DNA from: Undaria pinnatifida
Lineage: Eukaryota > Sar > Phaeophyceae > Laminariales > Alariaceae
NCBI GenBank assembly: GCA_012845835.1
Contig: JABAKD010000025.1
Coordinates: 15,911,966 to 15,975,965 of the forward strand
DNA: 64,000 nt
Direction of reading: 5' to 3'
The notes below the pieces were generated by a model, which did no database searches, was not told where the DNA came from, and worked only from the letters and a program-made list of their open reading frames with translations. Of the stretch, positions 21,627 to 32,002 are shown one piece after another; the first letter of the stretch is position 1, and every line of letters starts with the position of its first letter. The position numbers and the translations under genes were made by a program.

Positions 21627-21851
21627 ATCCGCGAGCAACTGCCCGAACATTTCCGCGGCGTCCGATTTGTGACGCATGAAATACACCCTTGTGTACGGTG
21701 AAAAATCCTCGTGCACTATGAGTGTTGGCCGCTTTCTGCCTTGAGACTCTACCACCTTAGGCTCACTCAAATCCACAAAATCCCTCCCGAGCGTCTTGTC
21801 TGCTCGAGTGTGTGTGGACTGTTTGATACCTCGGCGGAGACCCTTCGCCAT
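21627..21851 (-). pseudogene. Copia 2 integrase core, first part
   Basis: Reads LGRDFVDLSEPKVVESQG with the first catalytic Asp (FVDL), then RPTLIVHEDFSPYTRVYF, MRHKSDAAEMFGQLLADT. It runs straight into the MITE border. This matches the copia integrase order Asp, then FSRYTWVYF-type strand, then helix. Confidence 0.9.
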
Positions 21852-22280
21852 GGAGCACCCTTAGCACCCCAGCAGGTCTCCGTCGAGGACGATCCCTTGC
21901 TGCTCTGCGGTCTTGCGGAGCAGTGCCTCGTGGGAGTGTCCGGCCGCACAGTGGTAGTCGTTTATATTAACCACGTTCTTGTTGGGCAGTTTTCCGGGGT
22001 GAGTATAGCACAGGAATCTTCCTTGGTGCTGCAGTCAACCCAGTAGCCGTAAAGACTGTACAGGTTCCCGGTCAACGGAAACACGATCGAACGTGCAAAC
22101 TTGAGCTTGACGACAATCCCCGCGAGAGGCCCTTCAAAAGTGTGACTGTTGTTTACGAGAGCGGGTAGGGAAAATATATGGCAACGGAAGTCTGGCACGT
22201 GCGCAACATTCGTCAGCATTACTCGACCGGTTTCGGACCGAAAGACAAAGTTGTAGACTATATTGCCATACCCTTCGATC
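21852..22280 (-). pseudogene. Copia 2 GAG-pre-integrase region
   Basis: Reads GYGNIVYNFVFRSETGRVML, TNVAHVPDFRCHIFSLPALV (end of the protease region), FARSIVFPLTGNLYSLYGY, then a stop. It then reads the zinc-binding HSHEALLRKTAEQQGIVLDG with a CxxC pair. A TAA lies between the two cysteines (C-stop-G-C), so the finger is broken. Confidence 0.85.
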
Positions 22281-22327
22281 GTGCGGGGTGAGCCGGAAGC
22301 AATGCGTAGTTTTTAATGGCACTCTTT

Positions 22328-23165
22328 TTAGTTGATCATCCAGTCTCCTAAAGGTGTCATGTGAATAGACGCTCCACTATTGCAAAGCCAGGCCTTATCC
22401 CCTACCTGCCAATTCGACTCTCCGTCCCCCTTTCTGCCCAAAACATCACTGCACTCACCTGCCAGTCCGGCCTTGAAAGCTGAAGCCTCGATCGTATCAT
22501 CATCATCGTCGTCGTCCAATGCCGCCAGCACAGCTTCTTCTTTCGACGTGGGGCTGGCATCAGCAGCGTGCCGCTGTCCGTGGCATCGGCTGCATAGCGC
22601 CTCCGTACAGTCGACCCTCCAATGGCCCTTCTTGCCGCACCTGAGGTATTTCGCCTCGGAGGTACCATCTTCGGCGGCTTTGGCGCTGCTGCCATCGCCG
22701 CCGGCCGCCGCGGCCGAGCCACCACCGTCCTCGTTTGTGCCTTTACAACAGCGTCCTTGTTGTCCCCGACGTCCACCTTTTCCTTTACCGCGGCCTCCAC
22801 CTTTCCCGTGGGCACCGCCATCGGGTACTTCTCTGCGGCCACCACCGCCGCCGCCGCCGAACATAGCATTGCCGGTATGGCCAGCATTGGACCCCTTCCT
22901 CCTGCTTCCAGAAAGTCGGTGATGCCGCTCTCCTACAGCCTTGATGATGCCATCGCGGCCGATACTGTCACGATATGCATGGTTCCTTGCTCCCACCTCG
23001 TATTCGTCAAGCGGAGCGTCAATGAAAGTTGTGTGCATCATGTGGTCGTCAAGGGTCATTCCTGCTGTACGCATTTCTACGGCAATATCTTCGATCTTAC
23101 CCATTTCCTCAAGAGGGTTGCTCCCTGGCGCTACAATTACAAAAGGAACTCCATATAATAGTATG
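22328..23165 (-). pseudogene. Copia 2 gag C-terminus and protease
   Basis: An open frame of about 278 codons. It begins within gag (LEEMGKIEDIAVEMRTAGM, then TTFIDAPLDEYEVGARN) and runs through a Gly/Arg-rich stretch. A CCHC zinc knuckle follows (C-G-K-K-G-H-W-R-V-D-C with the preceding Cys pair written LRCGKKGHW) and then an Asp run. It ends at the protease active site WLCNSGASIHMTP. Copia proteases have D-S-G-A at this point; here the catalytic Asp reads Asn. No LTR or gag start is found upstream. Confidence 0.85.
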
Positions 23166-24600
23166 CATCCCAGATATTACTACCACTGGTATTGAGGCCG
23201 CGGCGCCTCATTACCACCAACTGCTAATAATAGTGGTATGATTCTGCTCACACTGAACCTGATGATTGCCTCGCGAGCAACCCAGCCTTAGTAGGTCTTG
23301 CTGAGAGCAGACGCGAGCAAGCCAGACGGTGCAGGTCCTATAGGAGATGAATGCTCCAAATTTATAGAGCTTCGCCAAAAATAACACAACGTGCTTGCTC
23401 GCAAGTACTCCCGGAAAAATGACGGCATGATACAAACTGATGATACATCATCCGAAGAAAACACAGCAACTCTGCCCGAAGATAAGGGAATGTATACAGG
23501 ATAGTTCATGCTATGTCTGGACTACTACAGCAAGTAGTAGGTGCATAAAAAAGAAAGGAATTGCAATTTTCGAAGTAAGAGCATAAAAAATATAAAACCT
23601 TGACGAGCACTTGCCGAGTGCAGAAAAACAAAAAAAGGCTTCTCGTACACTTCACCACCACTTGTGGCTGGCTAGTGATATGCTGGTACGAAGTAAGACC
23701 ACAGACCCTCAGCGATGTTCCAGTCCAAAACCGTAACAACATAAAGGGCAGATAGACGAAGTTCGCAGTTCGGAGCTCCTCCGTATTCAGAAAAAGCGTG
23801 TAAGCCAAGAAGTAGTACTTGTACCTCTATACTACCACCGTAGCATGCGTATATCGTCCTTTTGTCGATACCTTCTTCCCCTCAGAAGAGGCGCAACATC
23901 GGCATCAACATCAACAACGACAGCAACTTCAGGCGCTAGTCACCTATCTGCGGAACGGTGCTCGCACAGCCAGCCGAAAAGGGCCACGATCTTTCGAATT
24001 TATTTCTGTTTCAGCTTGTTGAAAAAATTAGAACGATACGATTACATACAGCAAGCAGCATCACCAGCCACACGAAGAAGCCAAACAACAGGCTGCTGAG
24101 GGTAGAGGATCTGACCGGACCGAAACGTTAAGAGTGGAGAGGGTAAGCCCTGGACGACTCGCGCGCAGCCTGCTGATACCCGTACTGCTGTGTGCGCTCT
24201 GTCCGTCCTCGACGACGGTTGATTGATAAAATCGCACGTCACATACATAATACAAACATGGTTTAAGCTACTCACACAGCAGTAGTAGTCTAGTCTAAGT
24301 AAATAGACCTCCCCGAAGGACGTACTCATCGTCTACGCCACCTATTTGATAAAAAATAAATTTAAGGACGTCAGTCGTGAGTTCGACGAATTTCAGGTCA
24401 ATACTCATCAATACTCATCTTTGCAAGCTGCGTTGTTGGTACTTACAGTACAGTCTACTATATGGGTGAGTTTTTATTGGCAGGGGTCCTATTTTATGTC
24501 CACTACCAGGTATAGTCTAATGGTTTAACCTAAGTGTTGGTATTTTTACTTTAGGTAGGGAATTTTGAGCTAGATCTAACATCATACGAGGTATCTATTT
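23166..24600. other. Unassigned region upstream of copia 2
   Basis: Scattered small frames on both strands without motifs. A partial copy of the short repeat described at 49.4 kb lies at about 24,340-24,440. Nothing here matches the LTR at 17.43 kb, so the 5' end of copia 2 has been lost or displaced. Confidence 0.45.
24340..24440 (-). repeat. Short repeat X, diverged copy 5
   Basis: Reads AAATTTAAGGACGTCAGTCG, GTGAGTTCGACGAATTT and CTCATCTTTGCAAGCTGCG, in the same order as the X copies at 50.7 and 52.4 kb. The AATACTCATC word is duplicated. Confidence 0.45.
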
Positions 24601-24620
24601 TATATATTTACAACGGCTCC

Positions 24621-24652
24621 GCATGGGCGCCGGCATTCGCCGGCGCCCATGC
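24621..24652. repeat. Perfect 14-bp GC-rich hairpin
   Basis: GCATGGGCGCCGGC, a 4-nt loop (ATTC) and the exact complement. It stands alone in AT-rich DNA with no gene close by. Confidence 0.9.
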
Positions 24653-24846
24653 TTCGGGTAGGGCAGGGCAGCACTTCGACATCTTAAGGTGTAGCTGTCC
24701 GATTTGGCATGCATTGAGCTTTAAAGTAATGCCAAGAGTTTAATACGAACATGGGATTATGAAAGTCATGATTTGACAGAAAAAAAAACGTAATATTATA
24801 CAACAAAGAAGGCAAGGATAGGCGAAACACACTATTACTATGTTAA

Positions 24847-25092
24847 ATGCGCCGTCAAGTAAAAGTTAGCGTCTATCAAACAAAAATACCGAAAATAGTA
24901 TTACTGAGAACCTGCGTCGCCTCTAGGCGAAACGAAAGAGGCCTTGGCATTAATGAAGAGACTGCACTGCTGTCCCCGTGGCAAAGGAGGTTCGAAGTCG
25001 ACAGGATGCAAAGTCGGTTTGCATCAAACGTCGACATGGGGCCATGTCAGCCGGCGAGGTTTTGGAAGAAGATTGCTTTGTTTGTTACGTGA
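24847..25092 (+). CDS. Hypothetical ORF
   Basis: An 81-codon plus-strand frame with a start at MRRQVKVSVYQTK, continuing ETALLSPWQRRFEVDRMQSR and PARFWKKIALFVT. Composition is protein-like, with no simple repeats, but no domain is recognised. It abuts the gypsy LTR and may be the edge of a disrupted gene. Confidence is low. Confidence 0.2.
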   Translation: MRRQVKVSVYQTKIPKIVLLRTCVASRRNERGLGINEETALLSPWQRRFEVDRMQSRFASNVDMGPCQPARFWKKIALFVT

Positions 25093-25270
25093 AGGCTGTC
25101 GCATTGATTGGTCTGCGTGGTTGCGGGCGAGGAGGAAAACGTAGAAGAGGAGGGCGATCTCTCGTTGCGTCGGCGTTGTCTAAGATAGGTGCGGGGGTGG
25201 CTTTGCTCGTTCGGGAGGTTGGCGTAGCGCTTCTTCTCTGTTTTTTCTCCGGCAGGATATGTGTGTCTGC

Positions 25271-25539
25271 TGTGAAATTATAGGTGGGGGACACAGAGTG
25301 CCCCCTGCAGGTCTGCCAATTGAGCAGGTCCTCGGAGAGTACTCACTTTCGTTCCTTCGTAGAGATGTAGCTTTATTCGTTTCCACCAGAGCCCGGGATA
25401 GCTTCAGAGATCGGAGGCGCGTGCCTCCGATCTAAATCCTAACTTCCCCGAATATAAACCGCCAACCTTATCATACGAAACCCATCCAAATGATCTCAAA
25501 TTCGGATACTCTCAGGCCTTTCGAGGCCGTATCTCAACA
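25271..25539 (-). repeat. Gypsy element, 3' LTR (269 bp)
   Basis: Matches the repeat at 39.89 kb with about five substitutions and no length change. In the minus sense it starts TGTTGAGATACGG and ends CCTATAATTTCACA. It holds an 11-bp inverted repeat, AGATCGGAGGC/GCCTCCGATCT (25,408-25,433). CTGC flanks the outer side. Confidence 0.95.
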
Positions 25540-25756
25540 CTAGCCCACCCTGATGAGTCGCATATGCAGAAATATGGGAGATTCGGGGAAACTCCGGTTC
25601 TACGAACTAGACCATGAGTCGAAGATGCGGCTCCTCAAAACCCACTCCCACACCTCTAACCGTCTGGCTATGGAGCAAGGAACACGCGAAGAAAAGCAGT
25701 AGAAAGAAAAGCAGACCCTACAGCAAGGCAATAGTCACCCATCAAAAACTTGCCGC

Positions 25757-25850
25757 ATGCCGCCGGCGTGGCGGGGGGGCAAAAAAGGCTCTAGAACCCG
25801 CCGCATGCCGCCGGTGTGGCGGGGGGGGGCAGGAAAGGCTCTACGGTAAA
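25757..25850 (+). repeat. ~52-bp tandem duplication
   Basis: Two units, each with CCGCATGCCGCCGG, TGTGGCGGGGGG or CGTGGCGGGGGG, and AAAGGCTCTA, lying between the 3' LTR and the foldback insertion. Confidence 0.75.
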
Positions 25851-26101
25851 CCAACCACAGAAAAGGTACTATGGTGAGGCGAGCCCTCGTCGATATAGAG
25901 GGGGACACAGGCGCTAATACAAGGGAGAAGTCATGCGAAAAACCTCCCGCGGGCCATCGGCAAGGCGGGGGGTTAGACGAGGAAACGACGAATACCCGGG
26001 ATGGAAGGTGTCAACACCTACAGCCCCGCTAGGGGAGGAAGTGTTTAGACGAAAAAAAAAAAAAAAAAGCAGAACAAATACAACACACAAAACATAATAG
26101 A

Positions 26102-28121
26102 AAGGGAAATTGACAAAATCGGGTACACCCTGGTGGTTTCTGAACAAAATCGGGTACCTTTTTTTCCGCGACGGGGCGCGCTTACGTACGCCTGCAAAAC
26201 GCCTCCAAATCGCCTTCTGGCGCCTGAACTCACTGCGCCTTGTGTACGCGCAGCACCCCAAACCGTTTTTTCGGCGTTCGAACCCTCAAAACGGCGCCAA
26301 TGACGGCCCCCAAAAAGTGCTCTCGACGGACAACCCGATTTTGTTCAGGAACACACCGGGTATACCCCGCCCTGTGCTTCGATTTCATCAACTACCCGAT
26401 TTTGGCCATAGTGCACCCGTTTTGTTCACTTGCAAAACCCGCGGAGACACGGAAACGGACGACATCTCCTCGCAACCCAGCTGTGGAAGATCCCGCACAC
26501 AACTAGCAACTTGCCGACTGTCATGCGACCACAGCAGCACTGCTAACTTCCCGGCCCACAATGATCCCGCCCCGATGCAACCGCACTGCGAAGAATGGTG
26601 GCATGGCGGTGAGCGCGGACACCCAACCAAGATCCGGCGCTAGGACGAAAAGACAAGACCATATTGTTGTTTGTTGTTCCCTTGTTGTTTTCTCACATTA
26701 ACTCTTGTCAAAAATCTAGAGCCCGTGGTCACACAAAGGTGCTGGAGCCCTAGGAAGATCCGAAAAACCAAGTGAAATCAAAATTCGTCAGGGAAATACT
26801 ACGCTTTCCCGCCTAAAAAGGCATGATACGGAAGAAGGCGCACAAACAAGTGAAAAGGTCAAATGTTCAAACTAAACTCACATGGCCGCGGGTATCCACT
26901 CAACTACAGCATAGAGTTCCCCTGTCCCCACAACTAATCAACTCGTATATGTAGAGACGGTACACTGTTGGTGATTTGGTCCTCACAACAACACGCGTCA
27001 GACAAGCTTGAGGGTGCCTGTTTTCGGAGAACTTCGTGTTTTTCCCAAAAAATAACGTATGTATCCTCCCTTCCCCGGAGCATGTATTGCGGTGGGGTGC
27101 TTCGAAGTACTTCGTATAACTCAACAAAACTACTTGTACTTCGTAGTACAGCTGTTGCGTGTGTGTATGCGTTCGCAGTATGTGTTAGCAGTCCAGTACG
27201 TGTTCGCAGCACAGTATGTGCTCGCAGTACAGTAGTAGTATGTGTTCGCATCACAGTATGAAACTGTCTCTACATATTCGAGTTGGTTAGTTGTGGGGAC
27301 AGGGGAACTCTATGCTGTAGTTGAGTGGATACCCGCGGCCATGTGAGTTTAGTTTGAACATTTGACCTCTTCACTTGTTTGTGCGCCTTCTTCCGTATCA
27401 TGCCTTTTTAGGCGGGAAAGCGTAGTATTTCCCTGACGAATTTTGATTTCACTTGGTTTTTCGGATCTTCCTAGGGCTCCAGCACCTTTGTGTGACCACG
27501 GGCTCTAGATTTTTGACAAGAGTTAATGTGAGAAAACAACAAGGGAACAACGAACAACAATATGGTCTTGTCTTTTCGTCCTAGTGCCGGATCTTGGTTG
27601 GGTGTCCGCGCTCACCGCCATGCCACCATTCTTCGCAGTGCGGTTGCATCGGGGCGGGATCATTGTGGGCCGGGAAGTTAGCAGTGCTGCTGTGGTCGCA
27701 TGACAGTCGGCAAGTTGCTAGTTGTGTGCGGGATCTTCCACAGCTGGGTTGCGGGGAGATGTCGTCCGTTTCCGTGTCTCCGCGGGTTTTGCAAGTGAAC
27801 AAAACGGGTGCACTATGGCCAAAATCGGGTAGTTGATGAAATCGAAGCACAGGGCGGGGTATACCCGGTGTGTTCCTGAACAAAATCGGGTTGTCCGTCG
27901 AGAGCACTTTTTGGGGGCCGTCATTGGCGCCGTTTTGAGGGTTCGAACGCCGAAAAAACGGTTTGGGGTGCTGCGCGTACACAAGGCGCAGTGAGTTCAG
28001 GCGCCAGAAGGCGATTTGGAGGCGTTTTGCAGGCGTACGTAAGCGCGCCCCGTCGCGGAAAAAGAGGTACCCGATTTTGTTCAGAAACCACCCGGGTGTA
28101 CCCGATTTTGTCAATTTCCCT
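26102..28121. mobile_element. 2-kb foldback element, ~860-bp inverted arms
   Basis: The arms (about 26,102-26,965 and 27,265-28,121) are near-identical inverted copies separated by a ~300-bp loop. The end reads GGGAAATTGACAAAATCGGG on both sides. Each arm repeats AAAATCGGGTAC / GTACCCGATTTTGTTCAG words several times near its outer end. The identical ~178-codon frame in both arms is a consequence of the inversion and resembles no known protein. No transposase is present. It resembles foldback or long-TIR non-autonomous DNA transposons. I could not read a clean target duplication. Confidence 0.85.
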
Positions 28122-28425
28122 ACAAGAAGACACACAGACCCGTACACTGGTCGACCCCCCGGCTCTGGGCTGAGGAGGGCGTCGGCAGGGCGAAATTGAA
28201 CAACGACAAAACGGCGACAGCCCTGCGCCTCAGATAGCGGCGTTTTACCCGTACCCTGACCCGGCACTGAGCAGGGGGTTCGGCAGGACAGAAAAAAAAA
28301 TGGAAACAACCACCCCAAAACTCGATGAAGACCCTCAGGACACTACGAACGACCCAAAGACAAAGACGCAAAACTCATATCTCAAAAAAATGAAGAACTA
28401 TCGAGAAGCGGTGGTGGCTTGGAAG
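28122..28425. other. Gypsy 3' non-coding segment
   Basis: Between the foldback and the stop of the integrase-chromodomain frame. It contains A-runs and an unremarkable minus-strand frame. I see no further domain. Confidence 0.4.
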
Positions 28426-29367
28426 TCAACTGGCCACGGCCGCGCCTCGAGATTCGTCTACGTTACGTTGGATTCCCCGAGGAAACGCACTGGCGATGTG
28501 AGCTTGCAAGCACCAAGAGCCTCGTACGGCTCCCGTTGAAGTCGTGTAGCGCGCCGGGGGAAGAGGGAGTTTAATCGGTCCCGGGTCGTCCAGAAAGCGG
28601 ACCAGGTATACCTTGTCCTCGGTAGTGCTCGCGCCGATTTTTCCTAGCCACCATAAACCATCGTCTTCCTTGTACCAAAAGTGGGCTCCCTTAGGGAGTA
28701 CTGTGTCGTGGTAGCGACGGAGCCAATCGGTGCGGGGAACACAGGCGTAGCCCGGCGCTAGGAAACGTTCCCCGTTGTTGCGGGAGAGCTCACGTTGTGC
28801 CGCCCCGATCCACAATCGGCGGTAAAGGTGGTTGGTTTGGCGGTGCTGGTCCGGGGTTCCGGCCCAATAACGCAAGATGTGGGGGCGGGAGAGGTGGAGG
28901 TCCATTTCCCGCTCCCAGGACGGTTCGGAGAGTCCCGCCCAATGCGTCATGTATAGCACCGCGATGACGCCACCTCGCCCCCGTACCGACTGATGACCAG
29001 TAATCTGCTCCACCTCCAGCCGTTGGAGGGGAGTCGAAACGTCGTCTTGAGTGACGTGGTACGGCGGGGACTTCTTGGAGAATTTGTTGAGCACATACTG
29101 TGTCAGCCCCGCCGGTAGGTATTTGGACATGTCCCCGCTGTCGTGGGGCTTGGCACAGGGTTTGCAGCGCTCGATGGCCACACGCCGACGAGCGTCCGAA
29201 CCAGTCAGGTCGGAAGGGAGATCCAAATAAAGGAGGTTGCTCCCGAGCGGCGAGCCGTCCGGGGTCTCGGCGGCGGAGCAGGGACCGACGGCCAAGACCT
29301 TGTATGGGCCCGTCCAGTTAAGCGCGACTTTGGCCTTGAGTACCTTGGCGTCGGTATTCGCCTTCAC
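28426..29367 (-). pseudogene. Gypsy integrase C-terminus: GPY/F, chromodomain, Tudor-like tail
   Basis: A 313-codon open frame. Residues 16-30 read the GPY/F module (LNWTGPYKVLAVG) used by gypsy integrases. Residues ~117-167 form a chromodomain: LEVEQITGHQ, then VLYMTHWAGLSEPSWERE, then the terminal helix ILRYW; such modules direct integration by binding histone marks. Residues ~223-290 read LPKGAHFWYKEDDGLWWLGK, then YLVRFLDDPGPIKLPLP, ending near GSWCLQAH. This has the hydrophobic strand pattern of a Tudor, Agenet or chromo-barrel fold and is not usual in chromoviruses. The N-terminus is cut from the integrase core by a frameshifting 73-bp duplication. Confidence 0.88.
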
Positions 29368-29462
29368 ACCCTGGCGGATGGTAGAGGCAGTTAAGCGCGA
29401 GTTTGGCCTTGAGTACCTTGGCGTCGGTATTCGCCTTCACACCCTAGCGGATGGTAGAGGCA
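29317..29462 (-). repeat. 73-bp tandem duplication in the integrase gene
   Basis: Two adjacent 73-bp units beginning GTTAAGCGCGA(C/G)TTTGG and ending GGATGGTAGAGGCA, with two differences. 73 is not a multiple of three, so the frame between core and GPY/F is broken. Confidence 0.92.
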
Positions 29463-29543
29463 GAATTGTATACCCATGCCCAAACACCCACAGTGAAGGT
29501 AGGTGCTGGACGCAGCGCGTTGGCGAGGGCGGAGTTTCTGCGG

Positions 29544-30650
29544 TTAACACGGGAAACGGTGAGGGCGTGGTGTAGGCGGACAATGTCGTTCGCGCGCTTT
29601 TGCCCGGTCGGTGGCCAAGTCGCAATAGGCCAGGTGGTCACGGGCCAGACTCTGGTGTCCCACGACACCTTTGCGGTCGAAAATCGTCGGGGGGAGCCGT
29701 GGGAGTCTGCCCATGTGGACCTCGTTGGGCGCCAAACCCGTCGCCGCGCTGACAGAGTTGTTGTAAGCGAATTCGACGTGGGGCAGATGCAAGTCCCAGT
29801 CGTCTTGTCGCTCGTTGACGACCATAGCCAGCATTTGTGCCTTAGTGAGATTTACCCGCCTGACGCCCCCGTTACAGTTGGCAAGGTAGGAGCTTGTAGC
29901 AAGCTTGTGTACACCTAGCAGCTGATATACAGCTTGTGAAAGTTTGGAGCAGAACTGTAGTCCGTTGTCCAAGAGTATGGTGCGCGGGCACCCCCACAAG
30001 GGGATGTATTGGTTCACCATGATATTGGCTGTACCTTCCGCGGTGAACTCAGCGGCAGTGACGGGGAACATGTCGGCCCGACGACTGAAGCGATCGGTGA
30101 ACAGCAGGATGTAGGTGTTGCCTCGTGGTGTGACCGGAAGGGGGCCGAAGTAGTCAACACTGACGGCGATACCTGGACCTTCCGGCAGAGGCATTGTGAT
30201 GATGGGCCAGCGGACAGTCAGCGGTGGGGTTTTCCGTGCTTGGCACTTCAAGCAGTGGCGAAGCCACCACCGGGTGCACACACTCATGCCAATCCACCAC
30301 TAAAAACGCTCCAGCATGGGCAACGTGCGCGTGGTGCCAAGGTGGCAGGGGGCCGTCGAGTGACAAGCTTGCACGATCCAAGGGCGCATGAGCAGGGGAA
30401 CGTAGATGCGAACTGGCTCGTCGTTTAGCAAGCAAGCAGCTCGCCCCACAAAGTTCGGTTTGTCAGCGCTTGTTGGCGGGAGTGTCGTGTTACGGACAAG
30501 TAGGACGATGTCGTCGTCGGTTGTATGTAGTCGACCCTTACCCGCCAGCTCCTGGATGTCTGAGAGGGAGGGACGCTTGGCCGAGGGGTAGCATGCCAAG
30601 AAGTTGGGTGGCAGGGCCGACGGCCGGCCGATAGAGATGTAACGTATCAT
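29544..30650 (-). pseudogene. Gypsy integrase: zinc finger and catalytic core
   Basis: Upstream part (30,300-30,650) holds RPSLSDIQELAGKGRL, NFVGRAACLLNDEPVRIYVP and the HHCC finger histidines in ACHSTAPCHLGTTRTL. After a stop, the finger cysteines follow in LRHCLKCQARK. The core reads AVSVDYFGPLPVTPRG (first Asp), PRTILLDNGLQFCSKL (second Asp; usual SD/DxG context) and NCNGGVRRVNLTKAQ. There the catalytic Glu expected before RVN is Arg. DDWDLHLPHVEFAYNNSVSA and TGLAPNEVHMGRLPRLP follow. The broken finger and lost Glu predict an inactive integrase. Confidence 0.9.
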
Positions 30651-31690
30651 GGCGTGGCACGTCGGCTATGCGTGTTGTTCGCGCTTCCAATCGGCATGTG
30701 AACAACGCGCGACGGAATCCGCGAACCGCAACTCAGCAGCGTCGCCGAGGGCGTCCGACCTTGTATATGCAGTCGGCGTGTCACCAGGAGAAGGCGTGAG
30801 CCGTAAGAGAGGAGTTCCCGTATAGGCTCTGTGTGGTCGCGGTCGGACGGTAGTGGCACCGTGCGGACCGACGAGTCGGCAAGAGCAGGGGTCGCGGCAG
30901 TCGACGGGGTCGGCCGCGGCCGTGGGACTCGCGGCGGGGTTGTACCTCGTCTGGAAGATGGCCGAGGGGCCCCGCCGAGCCCGAATCCATAATCTACAGC
31001 GGGGGTGCATTTCCTGTTGTTGTCGCTGTTAGTCGGCACGTCGTCGACGACGGAGGGGCTGGAGTGCCAAGCATGGCGGGGACGGACACAGTCGAACCGG
31101 TGGTCGCGGCGGGGGCCGTCTCCTGTAAAGAACTCCGGGATAGATAAGTCGGCTGTGCGATGGGCGTCGCTGCAGCCAGGGCTTCTGCGGAGCCCGTGCC
31201 GCCCTCGATGGGTATGGCAAAAACCGAAGCGAAAACAGTGTCGGCGGCAGATGAAATCGACCCGCGGCCGGTACAGCCTTCGGTAGTGGCGACGGAGGCA
31301 GAAACACGAGCGACGAATCTCCCCGGGGAAGCAGAAAGGCCGTCAATCCTTATACGTGGCTCGTGTGTGCGAAAATCGTGAAACGCGGTAGAGGTGAGAG
31401 GGAGCCCACCCAAGGCAGCATGTTCAGTGCGGGGCACGAGCCCACCCAAGACAGTGCTTTCGGCGAGGGGTTCGAGTCATACAAAGCAGTGCTTTCGGTG
31501 TGGGGCACGAGCCCATCCAAGACAGTGCTTTTGGCGAGGGGCGCGAGTCCACCCGAACCGACTCCTGGGATCGGCGAGGAGGGAGCGCGCAGCCCGCGGG
31601 TTCGTAGGAGGTAGATACCGCTACCTCCAACGGGGTTGGGGCTTGTTAACCCCACGAGGTTGAATTTTTTTTTCAAACCACTGCGGTTGT
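30651..31690 (-). other. Gypsy linker region, Pro/Ser/Thr-rich
   Basis: Minus-strand frames between RNase H and the integrase finger are low-complexity and full of Pro, Ser, Thr and Ala, with shifted frames. This is the expected position of the RNase H-integrase spacer. A GTGCTTTCGG..GAGCCCACCCAAGAC type repeat occurs three times on the plus strand at 31,430-31,550. Confidence 0.45.
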
Positions 31691-32002
31691 ACTCCGCAGC
31701 GGCTCTGGAAAACGGCCGGAAAAATCGGCGATGCCCTTGGCGCTGCCTTTGCGGTACTCGAGTGTGCAATCGAACGCGGTGACGAACTCAAGCTACCGCT
31801 AGACTCGTGCATTGAGGGTCCCCACTTTGCCAATGCTCTCCTATGTATTGTGGCCGGAGGATATGCGAAACTTTGTTCCCCTCAGTATCCTCGGAGGCGT
31901 TTGGGAACCCAAGCAATGCTGCCGGTCCCCAAATCTATAGGAGTCCAGTGCCTCTCCGAGTCGAGCGTTGCTCGACTGATATACGCGATTTTCATAGTGA
32001 AC
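31690..32002 (-). pseudogene. Gypsy RNase H remnant
   Basis: Reads IAYISRATLDSERHWTPIDL, GTGSIAWVPKRLRGY, then after a frameshift GTKFRIS, ESIGKVGTLNARV, a stop, LEFVTAFDCTLEYRKGSAKG and IADFSGRFPEP. These are the motifs of Ty3/gypsy RNase H (Y-x-SRTL...ER.Y; the block before R-x-x-RW; the fdy.i.Y..G..N..AD.LSR tail). The DH and LSR motifs are damaged. Confidence 0.85.

Larger units (their letters stand above)
17429..23165 (-). mobile_element. Ty1/copia element 2, 5'-truncated
   Basis: Gag end with zinc knuckle, protease, GAG-pre-integrase, integrase, reverse transcriptase and RNase H are readable in the canonical copia order on the minus strand, followed by an LTR. Two small DNA elements have inserted in the integrase and RNase H regions. 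Stops and frameshifts elsewhere show that it is inactive. The 5' LTR and gag N-terminus are absent beyond about 23,165. Confidence 0.85.

Noticed and set aside
22380-22922. Plus-strand ORF of 180 codons
   Set aside because: Shadow of the copia 2 gag-protease frame on the other strand.
26110-26643. 178-codon ORF in the left foldback arm, repeated on the other strand at 27.6-28.3 kb
   Set aside because: The duplication follows from the inverted repeat; the sequence has no domain and is rich in the element's own subterminal words.
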